Below are positions 8,615 to 17,151 of a stretch of DNA of 37,491 nucleotides, piece after piece. The translations under genes were made by a program, and so were the position numbers. Source of the stretch: Candidatus Thorarchaeota archaeon (GTDB lineage Archaea; Asgardarchaeota; Thorarchaeia; Thorarchaeales; Thorarchaeaceae); contig JACAEL010000039.1 in assembly GCA_013388835.1 (NCBI GenBank), positions 1-37,491 of the forward strand, written 5' to 3'. The number at the start of each line of letters is the position of its first letter. The stretch's first letter is position 1. Under the pieces are notes generated by a model. That model had not been told where the DNA came from, searched no databases, and saw nothing but the letters and a program-made list of their open reading frames with translations.

Positions 8615-9102
8615 ACATCAATGACCTGAACACGGTCACCGTGAAGAACGCATGCAGAATGCGACCCGCCCGGGGAGGGTATGCCTCCGGCTGGAGAGGA
8701 ATCCTCGAGTATCGACTCGCGCACCGTTCACCGACCAGAAGAATGAAGAGCGCGGCAAAACTCGCACTCGGTGGACTGTTGGCGGGAGCATGGATACTCA
8801 GTTTCCTGACATCACCTGAGAGCGACAGGCTTGCGAGATTCGCGGTCGTCACGTTACTAGTGGGGGGCACAGGAGTACTAGCACTTCTTGCGTATTGCCT
8901 CGGGAAGACTCAGTACGTCGGGTCCAGTGCAAGCATGAGGAGCGTCCGGCCGCATCCTGACGGCAAGGGGAGTCTCGTGTCATCGTATGGATACGACTAC
9001 TCGTACAATCCCGGAATCCGCGTGTCATCTGCGGGTCCACTCCCAGTAGGTGGCAGGATCGAACGCAGGCGGAACGAGACATTCAAGCAACACCGAGTGT
9101 AG
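8605..9102 (+). CDS. Two-helix membrane protein of unknown function
   Basis: 165 residues. A basic N-terminal segment precedes two membrane helices at about residues 50-67 and 77-95. The tail, about 70 residues, is polar and Ser/Tyr/Gly-rich. I do not recognise the family. It overlaps the regulator gene by 10 bp, suggesting that the regulator and this membrane protein form a small operon; such a pairing is common for HTH proteins that sense or are held by a membrane partner, but that role is inference. Confidence 0.5.
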   Translation: MEIDINDLNTVTVKNACRMRPARGGYASGWRGILEYRLAHRSPTRRMKSAAKLALGGLLAGAWILSFLTSPESDRLARFAVVTLLVGGTGVLALLAYCLGKTQYVGSSASMRSVRPHPDGKGSLVSSYGYDYSYNPGIRVSSAGPLPVGGRIERRRNETFKQHRV

Positions 9103-9345
9103 GCATTATCAGAGCCGACAAGGGGGAACATGGTCAGGCTTGTCGCTGTTTCACATGTACACTCGCGGCGCGTCCACTCGTGAATGACACTGCCAACCGG
9201 ACATCTGTTCGTACACCGATAATGCTCTCGTCATACGTGTGTAATACTCAGCGCTGCAACAACCATCACTTCACCCCATAGAGGTATTGCCAACAGAATG
9301 ATTTAATTGGGGAGAAGCATCAGTGACAGACTGTCAAACCGTCAT

Positions 9346-9780
9346 ATGAAGGATGCAAGGCATATGGTCATAGATCGCGAGGGAGCCACATCTGCAATAA
9401 TACTGCACTTCGGCGCGGGTAAGCCCGTTGAGTTTCCTGCTGAGTTTGTCGCGGAGATTGGGGAGAAGGCTGCGCTCACCGTTCTCCACCACAAGGACAG
9501 AGTCGTGAAGCTGTTTCCTGTCGAGTCCGAGAACATCTATCTCCTCAGGATAGAGATAAGCGACCTGTCAAGGAACTTTCTCAAGCAGCTGAACTTCGCG
9601 TTTAATGACGCCAAGCTGTCAGACATAATATTCACGACTGGAGTATGTCTCAGGGGCGAGAAGTGCTACTACGAGTGCTATTTCGTTCCGGACCAGCTTG
9701 TGGTGTCCACCAGCGAACTTGAAGACAGCCTCCGCAAGATACCCGGGGTTGCCAAGGTCGTCCTGAGGAAAGTGGTCTGA
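9346..9780 (+). CDS. Small protein with an ACT-like C-terminal domain
   Basis: From the ATG at 9346 the protein has about 144 residues. The first part (to about residue 60) is beta-rich (SAIILHFGAGKPVEFPAEF, ALTVLHHKDRVVKLFP). Residues 62-144 follow the beta-alpha-beta-beta-alpha-beta pattern of an ACT domain, with IYLLRIEIS, a helix, CYYECYFV and a last helix-strand pair with IPGVAKVVLRKV. ACT domains bind amino acids or other small ligands, so a ligand-sensing role is possible. The frame can be read back to TTG 9307, but that codon lies in the TATA-like ATTTAATTGG (9301-9310), which predicts a transcript start near 9330. ATG 9364 is a further alternative. Confidence 0.55.
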   Translation: MKDARHMVIDREGATSAIILHFGAGKPVEFPAEFVAEIGEKAALTVLHHKDRVVKLFPVESENIYLLRIEISDLSRNFLKQLNFAFNDAKLSDIIFTTGVCLRGEKCYYECYFVPDQLVVSTSELEDSLRKIPGVAKVVLRKVV

Positions 9781-10146
9781 TCAATCAACGCATATGTCCA
9801 GCTGATCTCAGGTATCCAGAAGACCACACAGCTCCAGAAGCACACTATGTGCTTCATTGCATACCCCTAGTCAGTCCTCTACTGGGCACCCAGATGCATG
9901 ACATGATAATCACTGCAGAGTACCACACCGTTGTGCTAGACACGCTGATGTTTGAGGGGATCTGCCGCATTCTTCAGGTCACTCAGTACCAGCTGAGTTC
10001 ACTTGTCCATTTCAGCACATGGTCTTAGATGGCAGACCAACAATCCTGTCGATGAGCCAAGGCATCCTCTCCCACCGCGCTCAGTCCCCACTAAGGCCGA
10101 GATAGTACTTCTGAGCGCTGGACTTCTTCGAAGGCCTCACGACATT
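9781..10146. other. Gene-free stretch with one perfect hairpin
   Basis: No coding frame stands out between the ACT-like gene and the convergent RIO gene. At 9837-9855 there is a perfect 8-bp stem, GAAGCACA and TGTGCTTC, with a three-base loop (CTA). It lies 57 nt after the ACT-like gene and could be its terminator or part of a small RNA. Confidence 0.4.
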
Positions 10147-10977
10147 TCATAGTCCCCCCCGAACGGTAGACTCGTCATAATGCTGCTGATTGGCCGGGAT
10201 ATACTCCGCGAGAAAGGCCTGCACTATCTCATTCTCGTCACGCCTGAGGTCATACTCTGCAAAGTAGTCCAGTAGGTTGTGGATGTCCCTCTTGAGAATA
10301 ATCTCAATCCTGCGCATGTCACAGTGTGTGTCCACAGCCTCACCTTGGGGCAGGTCGATTATCCACGGCTTGTGCTGCCACCAGAGGACGTTGTATGCGC
10401 TGAGGTCCCCATGGACGTAGTGTACATCCCGATAGATCCTCAGGTAGTCGTCCAGAATCTGGCCCAGCACCACCTCCGGGTCGTCCAAGGTGGTGTTTCT
10501 CAGCTGAGGCGCGGGCGACCGTCCATCACCGAGAAACCTCATGGTGAGGTAGTTGCCTACTCGACTGATGGGGGTGGGGACTCTTATGCCTGCCCTAAAG
10601 CACCTCGCTAGGAGGTCGTACTCAGCCACCGCAAGACTCTCAATCATGTCAAGAGTGCAGTATGTCCGTTTTGTAGACGCGGCTGTCTGAAAGCCACTCT
10701 TCTTAGACATCTTGTGTGAGCTGCGGTAGAGCCTGTATACCTTGAGGACGATGGGGTGCCCGTTCCATTCCGCAAGGAAGATGGAGGCCTCCTTGCCTGC
10801 GCTCATCTGATACAGCACATCGGTCGCCAGCCCATGTTCGATGGCCTCTGCTCGTACCTCCTCAAAGACAATCTCACGGATTGTGGCCTTCCCTGTTGCT
10901 GACTCTTCCTTCAGTCGATCCCTCTTCCGAGAGAGAGCTGAGCTCTTCATCGGATTGTATTTGTCAACACGACTCAT
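10147..10977 (-). CDS. rio1: RIO-family protein kinase (RIO1 type)
   Basis: RIO kinases are atypical kinases/ATPases that act in late small-subunit ribosome maturation. Numbering from a TTG two codons upstream (10983), the P-loop is SAGKEASIF at 61-69, the conserved Lys is in VLK at 79-81, the catalytic loop is HGDLSAYN at 191-198 (Asp193) and the metal-binding loop is IIDLPQ at 208-213 (Asp210). The HGDLSAYN form and the KRDIHNLLDYF helix after it suit RIO1 better than RIO2, which normally has an N-terminal winged helix that is absent here. AGGAGGTG lies about 8-10 nt before ATG 10977, which is why I prefer this start. A TATA-like box near 11030 is plausible. Confidence 0.85.
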   Translation of the reverse strand: MSRVDKYNPMKSSALSRKRDRLKEESATGKATIREIVFEEVRAEAIEHGLATDVLYQMSAGKEASIFLAEWNGHPIVLKVYRLYRSSHKMSKKSGFQTAASTKRTYCTLDMIESLAVAEYDLLARCFRAGIRVPTPISRVGNYLTMRFLGDGRSPAPQLRNTTLDDPEVVLGQILDDYLRIYRDVHYVHGDLSAYNVLWWQHKPWIIDLPQGEAVDTHCDMRRIEIILKRDIHNLLDYFAEYDLRRDENEIVQAFLAEYIPANQQHYDESTVRGGL

Positions 10978-10983
10978 CTCCAA

Positions 10984-11630
10984 GACACCTCCTGGAGCGA
11001 GCAGTAGCTACCTGTCTGTGATACCCTATACAACTCTGTGATACACCTTCGGTGTTCAGACTACCACGCGCTGCGATGTCAAGGAGCTCATATCATACCA
11101 GAACTGGAATACGTTGATGCACCAGTGCAGTTGCCAAGCAAGTGCAGGCACCAGGCGCGTGGGACAGGTGGTCACACAAGAAGCGAGAAGGCCGCTAGGC
11201 GCAGCCAGCCACAGAGGTGCACTCAGTGTCCAGTGGAGAAACAGTCACCATGTTCATCATATACAGAGATACACCTCCTGTCATGTGGAAGACACCTCCG
11301 TGGCTTCGCATATATGCGTTTGCCCAGGTACGGTTTCGCATACACTTCAAGGTCAGATGAGACTTTAGCGTGCGCAGCAGTACTCCACATATGTGTCAAT
11401 CTGAAGAACGCGCGATGTCTGTCGCCAATCTGGCAGATTGTTCATCAGGTTCTCGCGGGGGCATCCCATTCAAGTCGTGTGCAGCAGTCATACTTGGAGC
11501 CTGCAGAGAAGATATCTGGTGGCCGGACCCGAACAGAAATGCACGCACAGAGAGTCGGCCCAAGTACCAGTCTCAGTGATGCATCGATGAGTAACGACGT
11601 TTCATGCAGCGGAACCATGGAGTTGCTGTA
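10984..11630. other. Long gene-free stretch between divergent genes
   Basis: About 650 bp without a convincing gene. The long forward frame across 11038-11742 is rich in Cys, His, Ser and Arg with no family or hydrophobic pattern, and it runs over the promoter of the next gene, so I treat it as chance. At 11307-11318 there is a perfect 12-bp palindrome, CGCATATATGCG, with a related TTCGCATAC about 25 bp downstream. No tRNA-like T-loop was found. Confidence 0.4.
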
Positions 11631-11636
11631 TTTATA
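11631..11636 (+). promoter_or_regulatory. TATA box for the micro-ORF and zinc-ribbon genes
   Basis: TTTATA centred near 11633 is about 25 nt before the ATG at 11658, predicting a leaderless or nearly leaderless transcript that begins with the micro-ORF. Confidence 0.6.
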
Positions 11637-11657
11637 CGTGTCAAGGGGAGTCATATC

Positions 11658-11699
11658 ATGTCAGGCAAGTGTTCAGTATGTAGGAAGAAACATACATGA
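11658..11699 (+). CDS. 13-codon micro-ORF (possible leader peptide) coupled to the next gene
   Basis: Encodes MSGKCSVCRKKHT and a TGA stop. The ATG sits at the predicted transcript start given the TATA box at 11631-11636, and AGGGGAG precedes it by 7 nt if transcription begins earlier. The stop overlaps the ATG of the following gene (ATGA at 11696-11699), the same arrangement used between the two larger genes downstream. The CxxC pair resembles a fragment of a zinc ribbon. It may be a leader peptide controlling the operon, or a remnant of an older N-terminal ribbon. Confidence 0.4.
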   Translation: MSGKCSVCRKKHT

Positions 11700-12769
11700 C
11701 ATCCAGCGCAAGTTCTGGCCACATCGCGCAATACAGGTGTAAGATGTGCAGTGCACCGTACCCGTTGGGTGCTGATGACGTTGTGGCCACTTGTCCATAT
11801 TGCGGTCACACATTCAGGGTTGACGGAGAAACCATTGAGAAGCACCTACTGATTCCCAATCAGCTCAGCGTAGACAAGGCGCGTCAGACCATCAGACAGT
11901 GGCTAGAGGAATCCGCGTCTCGACTTGTAGGCAGGCGCTTCATTGAATCAGTACAGCTAGCAGACCCAGTACTCGAGTGGATTCCATTCTATCGTGTCAA
12001 CGCGGAGTGTCATGTTCACTACGTGGGCGCGAAAAAGACAGGAAGCGGAGACTCTAGTCGTTGGAATCGAGTTGAAGAAACGTCCAATATGGTTGAGAAC
12101 GAGTGGGTGCTTGCCAGGCGCCATGCGGCCAGTTTCGGCATGGCGGAGTTCGTCCGCACACTGAGTGATGCGAGGACAATGCCCTTTGATATCAAGACAG
12201 TGTCCGGTGGCACGGTCCTCAACTCTGAGATGACCGATAAGGACGCACGGTCCAGAGCACGACAACTGAAGGCGGATAGAGACCGAGAGGAGATCACAGA
12301 GAACCTTGACAAGCTACTAGACTACGACCTTGACATGAAGGTCCTCGAAACCAGCTATGTGCATGTTCCCTACTGGCTCTGCCAATACGAGCACAACAAC
12401 GGCACTTTCAGGGTGGGTGTCTCAGGAGTCACAGGGAGTGTCTTTCTGGGAGAGATTCCTGTGACAAGAAGGTATAGAGTCAAGAAATGGTTCCACAGCA
12501 TCCTGCTACTCTTGTCCTCGGCTGTGTCGCTACAGGCAACGCCTTATCTCACCTATCTCATTCTGATGAGTGACACAGAAGACAATGGTGAAGGAATTAT
12601 ACTGCCCTTCATTCTCCTTGCAGTGGGTGTTGTCCTCTGGGCTGGCGCCTACTTGACGTTGGGCAAGGCTCTGGGCTATGAGATACGTGTGACTGCAGAA
12701 GGCAAGGAGCTCGATGAGAGCACCTCATTACGGTCCTTGTTGACAAGAGTATGGAGGAGAATCCCATGA
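11696..12769 (+). CDS. Zinc-ribbon membrane protein (first of a paralogous pair)
   Basis: 357 residues. The N terminus has a rubredoxin-like zinc ribbon, CKMC at about residues 16-19 and CPYCG at about 33-37. A soluble middle part of about 210 residues follows, with conserved-looking aromatic patches (LEWIPFYRV, HVPYWLCQYEHNNG). Two membrane helices lie near residues 263-285 and 300-325, and a short cytoplasmic tail ends the protein. The family is not known to me. The domain order and the IPFYRV/WPFWVV and VPYW/VPIWHITY motifs are shared with the next gene. Its stop overlaps the next ATG by ATGA (12766-12769), so the pair is translationally coupled and probably forms a complex. Confidence 0.65.
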   Translation: MTSSASSGHIAQYRCKMCSAPYPLGADDVVATCPYCGHTFRVDGETIEKHLLIPNQLSVDKARQTIRQWLEESASRLVGRRFIESVQLADPVLEWIPFYRVNAECHVHYVGAKKTGSGDSSRWNRVEETSNMVENEWVLARRHAASFGMAEFVRTLSDARTMPFDIKTVSGGTVLNSEMTDKDARSRARQLKADRDREEITENLDKLLDYDLDMKVLETSYVHVPYWLCQYEHNNGTFRVGVSGVTGSVFLGEIPVTRRYRVKKWFHSILLLLSSAVSLQATPYLTYLILMSDTEDNGEGIILPFILLAVGVVLWAGAYLTLGKALGYEIRVTAEGKELDESTSLRSLLTRVWRRIP

Positions 12770-13737
12770 GCGACTTCCGTTGTCCGAGCTGCAGTGGTCC
12801 CATCAGAATGGAAGAGAACAGCAGCACGGTTGTCTGTCCCTATTGCAGCACCACCGTCCAGGTGAAGACCGGGGAGAGAATAAAGGAGAGCTACGTGATG
12901 CGACTTCAGTTCGGCCGCGAAGATGCATCCGAGAGGATGCTCGCATGGACGGCGAAACAGCTCGGTGCTCCAAGGGACTTGATAAAGAACGGGGAGGTCA
13001 AGAAAGCAGAACTTGTCTTCTGGCCGTTCTGGGTGGTGGAGGTGGAGGCCAACGGCTCCTACGAGGGTACTCAGAAGAAGATCGGGATTGGTGATTCGAC
13101 GGGCCCGAGGACTTGGGACTCGGTCAAGGAGTCGAGGACCATATCTACTGAACAGGACATACTCGTCCCCGCTTCGACTCGGTTTCCCAAGCAGCTGGGC
13201 AACTACGTGATTCCGACCAAGCGCAAAGAGTTCTTCCAATACGACTTGGTTCGTGAGGCAGGAGGCACCACAAGACCGATTGTTGTCGACCAAGAGAGTG
13301 CACTACGAACAGCCACTGCCAAAATGCATGCGTTGGTGAAGGCTGAGGCGCTCAAGGAACTGGACAGAGTCGAGCGCATCGACATAACCACCCGAGTACC
13401 GGCGGTCTTTCTAGTTCATGTGCCCATCTGGCACATCACATACAGATACAGGGTCAGACGCTACAAGGCCTTGGTGGGGGGCGCCGCAGGGACAGTCATA
13501 TACGCGGAGTACCCGAGAAGGATTGCATTCAGGGCAATGCTCATGATGAGCGGTCTTCTCCACCTTGCCATTGGCGGAGGCTTGGGTCTGGTACTCGTCT
13601 ACGTCGGTCTCGCGTATTCAGATGGCATCTTCCCCACCATTGTGGGCATCGTCTGGGGACTTGGAATGATTGCCTTTGCTCTAAGGTTCCTCTCTGCGGC
13701 TCTTGATATAACGCGTGGGGAGGAAATGGTGTCGTAG
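12766..13737 (+). CDS. Zinc-ribbon membrane protein (second of a paralogous pair)
   Basis: 323 residues from ATG 12766. It opens with a zinc ribbon, CPSC at about residues 5-8 and CPYC at about 23-26, then a soluble middle region with VFWPFWVVEVEANGSYEG and HVPIWHITYRYRVRRYKALVGG, and two C-terminal membrane helices at about 260-285 and 290-312. The frame continues upstream to ATG 12751, but the ATGA overlap with the preceding stop makes 12766 the better start. The function is unknown; it is a diverged duplicate of its upstream neighbour. Confidence 0.65.
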   Translation: MSDFRCPSCSGPIRMEENSSTVVCPYCSTTVQVKTGERIKESYVMRLQFGREDASERMLAWTAKQLGAPRDLIKNGEVKKAELVFWPFWVVEVEANGSYEGTQKKIGIGDSTGPRTWDSVKESRTISTEQDILVPASTRFPKQLGNYVIPTKRKEFFQYDLVREAGGTTRPIVVDQESALRTATAKMHALVKAEALKELDRVERIDITTRVPAVFLVHVPIWHITYRYRVRRYKALVGGAAGTVIYAEYPRRIAFRAMLMMSGLLHLAIGGGLGLVLVYVGLAYSDGIFPTIVGIVWGLGMIAFALRFLSAALDITRGEEMVS

Positions 13738-13870
13738 ACTGGATTGGCCTGCAGTCATCAAAGGCCACGCAGGACAAACTCAGAGCAGACTGAAGAGTGA
13801 ACGGACACACATGAAAGCCGTGCGTCGAAAGGGCGTCAGTGCGCGACCTGACCAACAGAAACCATTCAGC

Positions 13871-15280
13871 TCAGACTGAGTCCGTGTCCTCGCTGGTCTC
13901 GTGCACCACCGCAAGCGGCGCGGTCTCTTGGACAAACCTCCAGAGTACTGACACTGCTATCAGTCCGAGGATGGCAGCTATCCAGAAGGGGACGACAAAA
14001 CCATACAGTGTGAAGGGGCCGATGGCAAAGACGACCAGTGAGAACACAGAATACAGCGCTCCACCAAGAAGCGGACCCACAGTCGCCCCTGCATTGAAGA
14101 AGGCCTGAAGAGTGCCGAACAGCTTTCCTCGAAGGTGCCATGGAACTACGTCAGTCTGAATCGCTCGAAGCGCCGGCTCTGAGACGGACATCATCGCGCT
14201 CTGCACAACCCAGACACAGGAGGTCTGAGCCAAGTCTGTGGTGAGAGGAAGCACTGCAAGGCTGCTTCTTGCTCCCAGTCCTCCGAACACAGCAAGGTTC
14301 TTTCTCCCTCGTCGGTCCGACCAGCGACCGGCCGGAATGGAGAACAACAGCCCGGTGACACCGGCCCCAGAGACTATCAGACCGATGAGGCCTATGTCTG
14401 AGGAGATCCTGCTCATGAGGAATAGCTGGAGAAGAGGCTGTCCGAGACCCATAGCAAGTCCATTCGCAGCTGACATCAGATACAGCGCTCTCATCATTCG
14501 CCTCACATCAGGTGCTGGAGCCTTGTCGATAACTGAACTCGACTCAGAGAGTCTCACTGCATCCGCCGACGCTTCACTGGGCGCACCCGCCTGGGTCTGC
14601 GACCTGCCGGGTGATGTCTCTTTCACAACAACAATTGTCATCAACGCCGCCGGCAACGTAATCAAGGCGCCAATGTAGTAGGGCACACGAAACACGTCCG
14701 GCACACCCAGAAGCAAGACGTCCCTGCAGAAGTTGTACAGGAGACCTCCCAGTCCGGGACCGACAACAAAACCAACATTCGATATGAGCATGTACAAGCC
14801 CATTCCCTCTCCACGCCGCCTGTGTCCGACAATGTCCATGAGGGCAGCCTCAGCGACCGGCCACACCATCGCAGAGACCACGCCCTGAAGACAGCGAATG
14901 AGGACGAGCTGAACCCAGTCTTGGGCGAGCCCAAAGAGAATCAGAAGAAGGACATAACCGAACAGGCCAGTGATAAGGACGGGCCGTCGGCCGCGTGTGT
15001 CCGAGACCCCGCCCCAATACCGGGCGAGAAGTGTTCGTGTGCCCATGAAGGCGGCCATCATCACGCCCAATATGACGGAGAACTCGGCCACCACTTCGCC
15101 GGGGACCACATAGCCGGGACCGGGGGGTTGCGTGAGTCCGCCTTCGAGCGCAATCAGGTAGAACGCCATTGAGGGAGCAATTATGCCAAAGCCCAACATG
15201 ATGAGCATGGCGTCCAAACAGATCACGATTACGCGGGCATTCGTGTAGAGAGGTGAGTTCTGTGAGTCGACCTCTTTCAT
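13871..15280 (-). CDS. MFS transporter
   Basis: About 469 residues with 12 predicted membrane segments in two halves. The loop 2-3 signature GGVSDTRGRRPVLI lies in the first half (about residue 93 from ATG 15280) and its counterpart GRWSDRRGRKNL in the second half. A central soluble loop of about 50 residues separates the halves. The pattern is that of a drug or small-molecule exporter, but the substrate cannot be read from sequence. The ATG at 15280 is preferred over a TTG at 15337: a TATA-like GATAATAGT (reverse strand, 15315-15323) predicts a start near 15292. Two copies of TTCATGA (15276-15282 and 15305-15311) flank the predicted start of transcription. Confidence 0.85.
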   Translation of the reverse strand: MKEVDSQNSPLYTNARVIVICLDAMLIMLGFGIIAPSMAFYLIALEGGLTQPPGPGYVVPGEVVAEFSVILGVMMAAFMGTRTLLARYWGGVSDTRGRRPVLITGLFGYVLLLILFGLAQDWVQLVLIRCLQGVVSAMVWPVAEAALMDIVGHRRRGEGMGLYMLISNVGFVVGPGLGGLLYNFCRDVLLLGVPDVFRVPYYIGALITLPAALMTIVVVKETSPGRSQTQAGAPSEASADAVRLSESSSVIDKAPAPDVRRMMRALYLMSAANGLAMGLGQPLLQLFLMSRISSDIGLIGLIVSGAGVTGLLFSIPAGRWSDRRGRKNLAVFGGLGARSSLAVLPLTTDLAQTSCVWVVQSAMMSVSEPALRAIQTDVVPWHLRGKLFGTLQAFFNAGATVGPLLGGALYSVFSLVVFAIGPFTLYGFVVPFWIAAILGLIAVSVLWRFVQETAPLAVVHETSEDTDSV

Positions 15281-15357
15281 GAAACAACCAACCACTGAGC
15301 GCACTTCATGACCGACTATTATCTGTGAGCGTTGCAACCAGCAGTTCCCATGGAAGA

Positions 15358-15366
15358 GTTTATCAC
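15358..15366 (+). promoter_or_regulatory. TATA-like box for xpb
   Basis: GTTTATCAC, centred at 15361 inside the longest xpb reading frame, predicts a transcript start near 15387. It argues against starts upstream of that point and for GTG 15442. Confidence 0.4.
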
Positions 15367-15441
15367 TGGTCCATCGAGCAAACCAGTAATTCCCGTCTGG
15401 CGATACGAGCCCAGATTGAATGCGACAAGAGAGTAACTACG

Positions 15442-17151
15442 GTGCCCAACCCAGCAAACCCATTGATAGTGCAGTCGGACAAGTCAGTCTTGCTGGAGGT
15501 AGACAACCCTCTATATGAGGAGGTCAGGGATTCTCTTGCCCGTTTCGCAGAGCTGGTGAAGAGCCCCGAGTACATTCACACATACCGAGTGACACCCCTC
15601 TCGCTTTGGAACGCTGCCGCCATGGGCATGAAACCACGAGAGGTGATTGACACACTCGAGCGCTATGCCAAGTATCCAGTGCCGTCGAACATAGCACGAG
15701 AGATTGTCGACTACATGAGTAGGTATGGACAGGTCTCGCTCAGGAAGGAGGGCTCGTTTCTGCTATTGGAATGCGAGGACAGCGACATCGCAGAGGAGAT
15801 CTGGGCAAACACCAAGACAAGAGAACTCATCATGGAGCGGGTTGACGATACCTCATTCCTAGTCGACCCTGCACGACGTGGCTTCATCAAGCACGCACTC
15901 ATTGAGATTGGGCACCCCGTAGAGGACCTGGCCGGGTATGTCGAGGGTGAAGCTCTCAGCTTCGAGATGCGGCAGAAGACTCTGAGAGGGAAGAACTTCG
16001 CCCTCAGGAAGTATCAGGAAGAAGCAGTAGCGGTCTTTCACGCCGCAGGCGATGTGACTGGAGGGTCGGGTGTGGTAGTGCTACCATGCGGCGCCGGAAA
16101 GACCATGGTAGGAATCGGTGTGATGCACAGACTTCAGACGTCCACACTGATACTGTGTCCTAACGTCGTGGCAGTACGTCAGTGGATAGCCGAACTGCTG
16201 GACAAGACCACTCTGAAACCCGAGCAGATTGGCGAGTACACCGGTGATGCCAAGACGATACGCCCGGTAACAGCAGCAACCTACCAGATACTGACGCATC
16301 GGAAGTCCAAAGAGGATGAGTTTGAGCACTTCAGGATCTTTGAGGCTAGGAACTGGGGACTGATAATCTATGATGAGGTCCACCTGTTGCCAGCGCCTGT
16401 GTTCCGCATCACCGCACAGATACAGGCCACTCGCAGGCTGGGTCTCACGGCCACCTTGGTCAGAGAGGACGGGCAGGAGGAAGACGTGTTCAGTCTCATA
16501 GGTCCCAAGAGATACGACATGCCATGGAAGCAGTTGGAAGACCAGGGATGGATTGCCACTGCGGTCTGCTACGAGATTCGAATTGATTTGCCCAACGGGC
16601 TCAAGCGAAAGTACGCGGTCTCGGAGGACCGGGCAAAGTACAGGATAGCTGCGGAGAACCCGGACAAGATCGCCATCCTCAGGGACATTGTGCAGTACCA
16701 CCGAGGGGACAACATCCTGATTATTGGCATGTACCTTGACCAGCTCAAGACGATTGCCGATGAGCTGAATGCCCCCCTGATAACAGGGAAGACAAGTAAT
16801 GCTGACCGAGATGTACTCTACAAGGAGTTCAGAGAGGGAAGACTCAAGGTGCTAGTCGTGTCGAAGGTTGCCAATTTCGCACTGGACCTGCCTGACGCGA
16901 ACGTAGCCATACAGGTGTCAGGGACTTTCGGCTCCAGACAGGAGGAGGCGCAACGTCTGGGCAGGATTCTCAGACCAAAGTCCGATGGCAGTGTCGCAAG
17001 ATTCTATTCGATAGTGACAAAGGACACCAGAGACATGGACTTTGCTGGCAAGCGACAGCTCTTCCTCACAGAGCAAGGATACCAGTACGTGATAGCCTCG
17101 GGTTCAGAGAAGATATGGGAGAGGCCCCCTGACAGCTTCTTCCAGCAGTAG
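15442..17151 (+). CDS. xpb: XPB-type DNA helicase (SF2)
   Basis: Superfamily 2 helicase. Numbering from GTG 15325: an XPB N-terminal (damage-recognition-like) domain at about 45-165, with LVKSPEYIHTYRVTPLSLWNAAAMG; motif I LPCGAGKT 253-260; motif II DEVH 350-353; motif III GLTATL; the XPB RED motif at 380-382; and motif VI QRLGRILRP from 543. All catalytic residues are present. Archaeal XPB acts in DNA opening during repair, often with a Bax1 nuclease; no Bax1 gene is beside it here. The frame opens at GTG 15325, but this overlaps the divergent MFS gene and contains a TATA box, and archaeal XPB proteins usually begin near the LIVQSDKSVLLEVDNP strand. I therefore favour GTG 15442. The stop abuts the stop of the next, convergent gene. 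Confidence 0.9.
   Translation: MPNPANPLIVQSDKSVLLEVDNPLYEEVRDSLARFAELVKSPEYIHTYRVTPLSLWNAAAMGMKPREVIDTLERYAKYPVPSNIAREIVDYMSRYGQVSLRKEGSFLLLECEDSDIAEEIWANTKTRELIMERVDDTSFLVDPARRGFIKHALIEIGHPVEDLAGYVEGEALSFEMRQKTLRGKNFALRKYQEEAVAVFHAAGDVTGGSGVVVLPCGAGKTMVGIGVMHRLQTSTLILCPNVVAVRQWIAELLDKTTLKPEQIGEYTGDAKTIRPVTAATYQILTHRKSKEDEFEHFRIFEARNWGLIIYDEVHLLPAPVFRITAQIQATRRLGLTATLVREDGQEEDVFSLIGPKRYDMPWKQLEDQGWIATAVCYEIRIDLPNGLKRKYAVSEDRAKYRIAAENPDKIAILRDIVQYHRGDNILIIGMYLDQLKTIADELNAPLITGKTSNADRDVLYKEFREGRLKVLVVSKVANFALDLPDANVAIQVSGTFGSRQEEAQRLGRILRPKSDGSVARFYSIVTKDTRDMDFAGKRQLFLTEQGYQYVIASGSEKIWERPPDSFFQQ

Noticed and set aside
9976-9997. A short stem (ACTCAG/CTGAGT) near 9980
   Set aside because: Six-base arms with a six-base loop are expected by chance in a stretch this long, and it is far from any gene end.
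11038-11742. A 234-codon forward frame upstream of the zinc-ribbon genes
   Set aside because: Composition is rich in Cys, His, Arg and Ser without hydrophobic pattern or family motif. It crosses a good TATA box and the start of a real gene in another frame.
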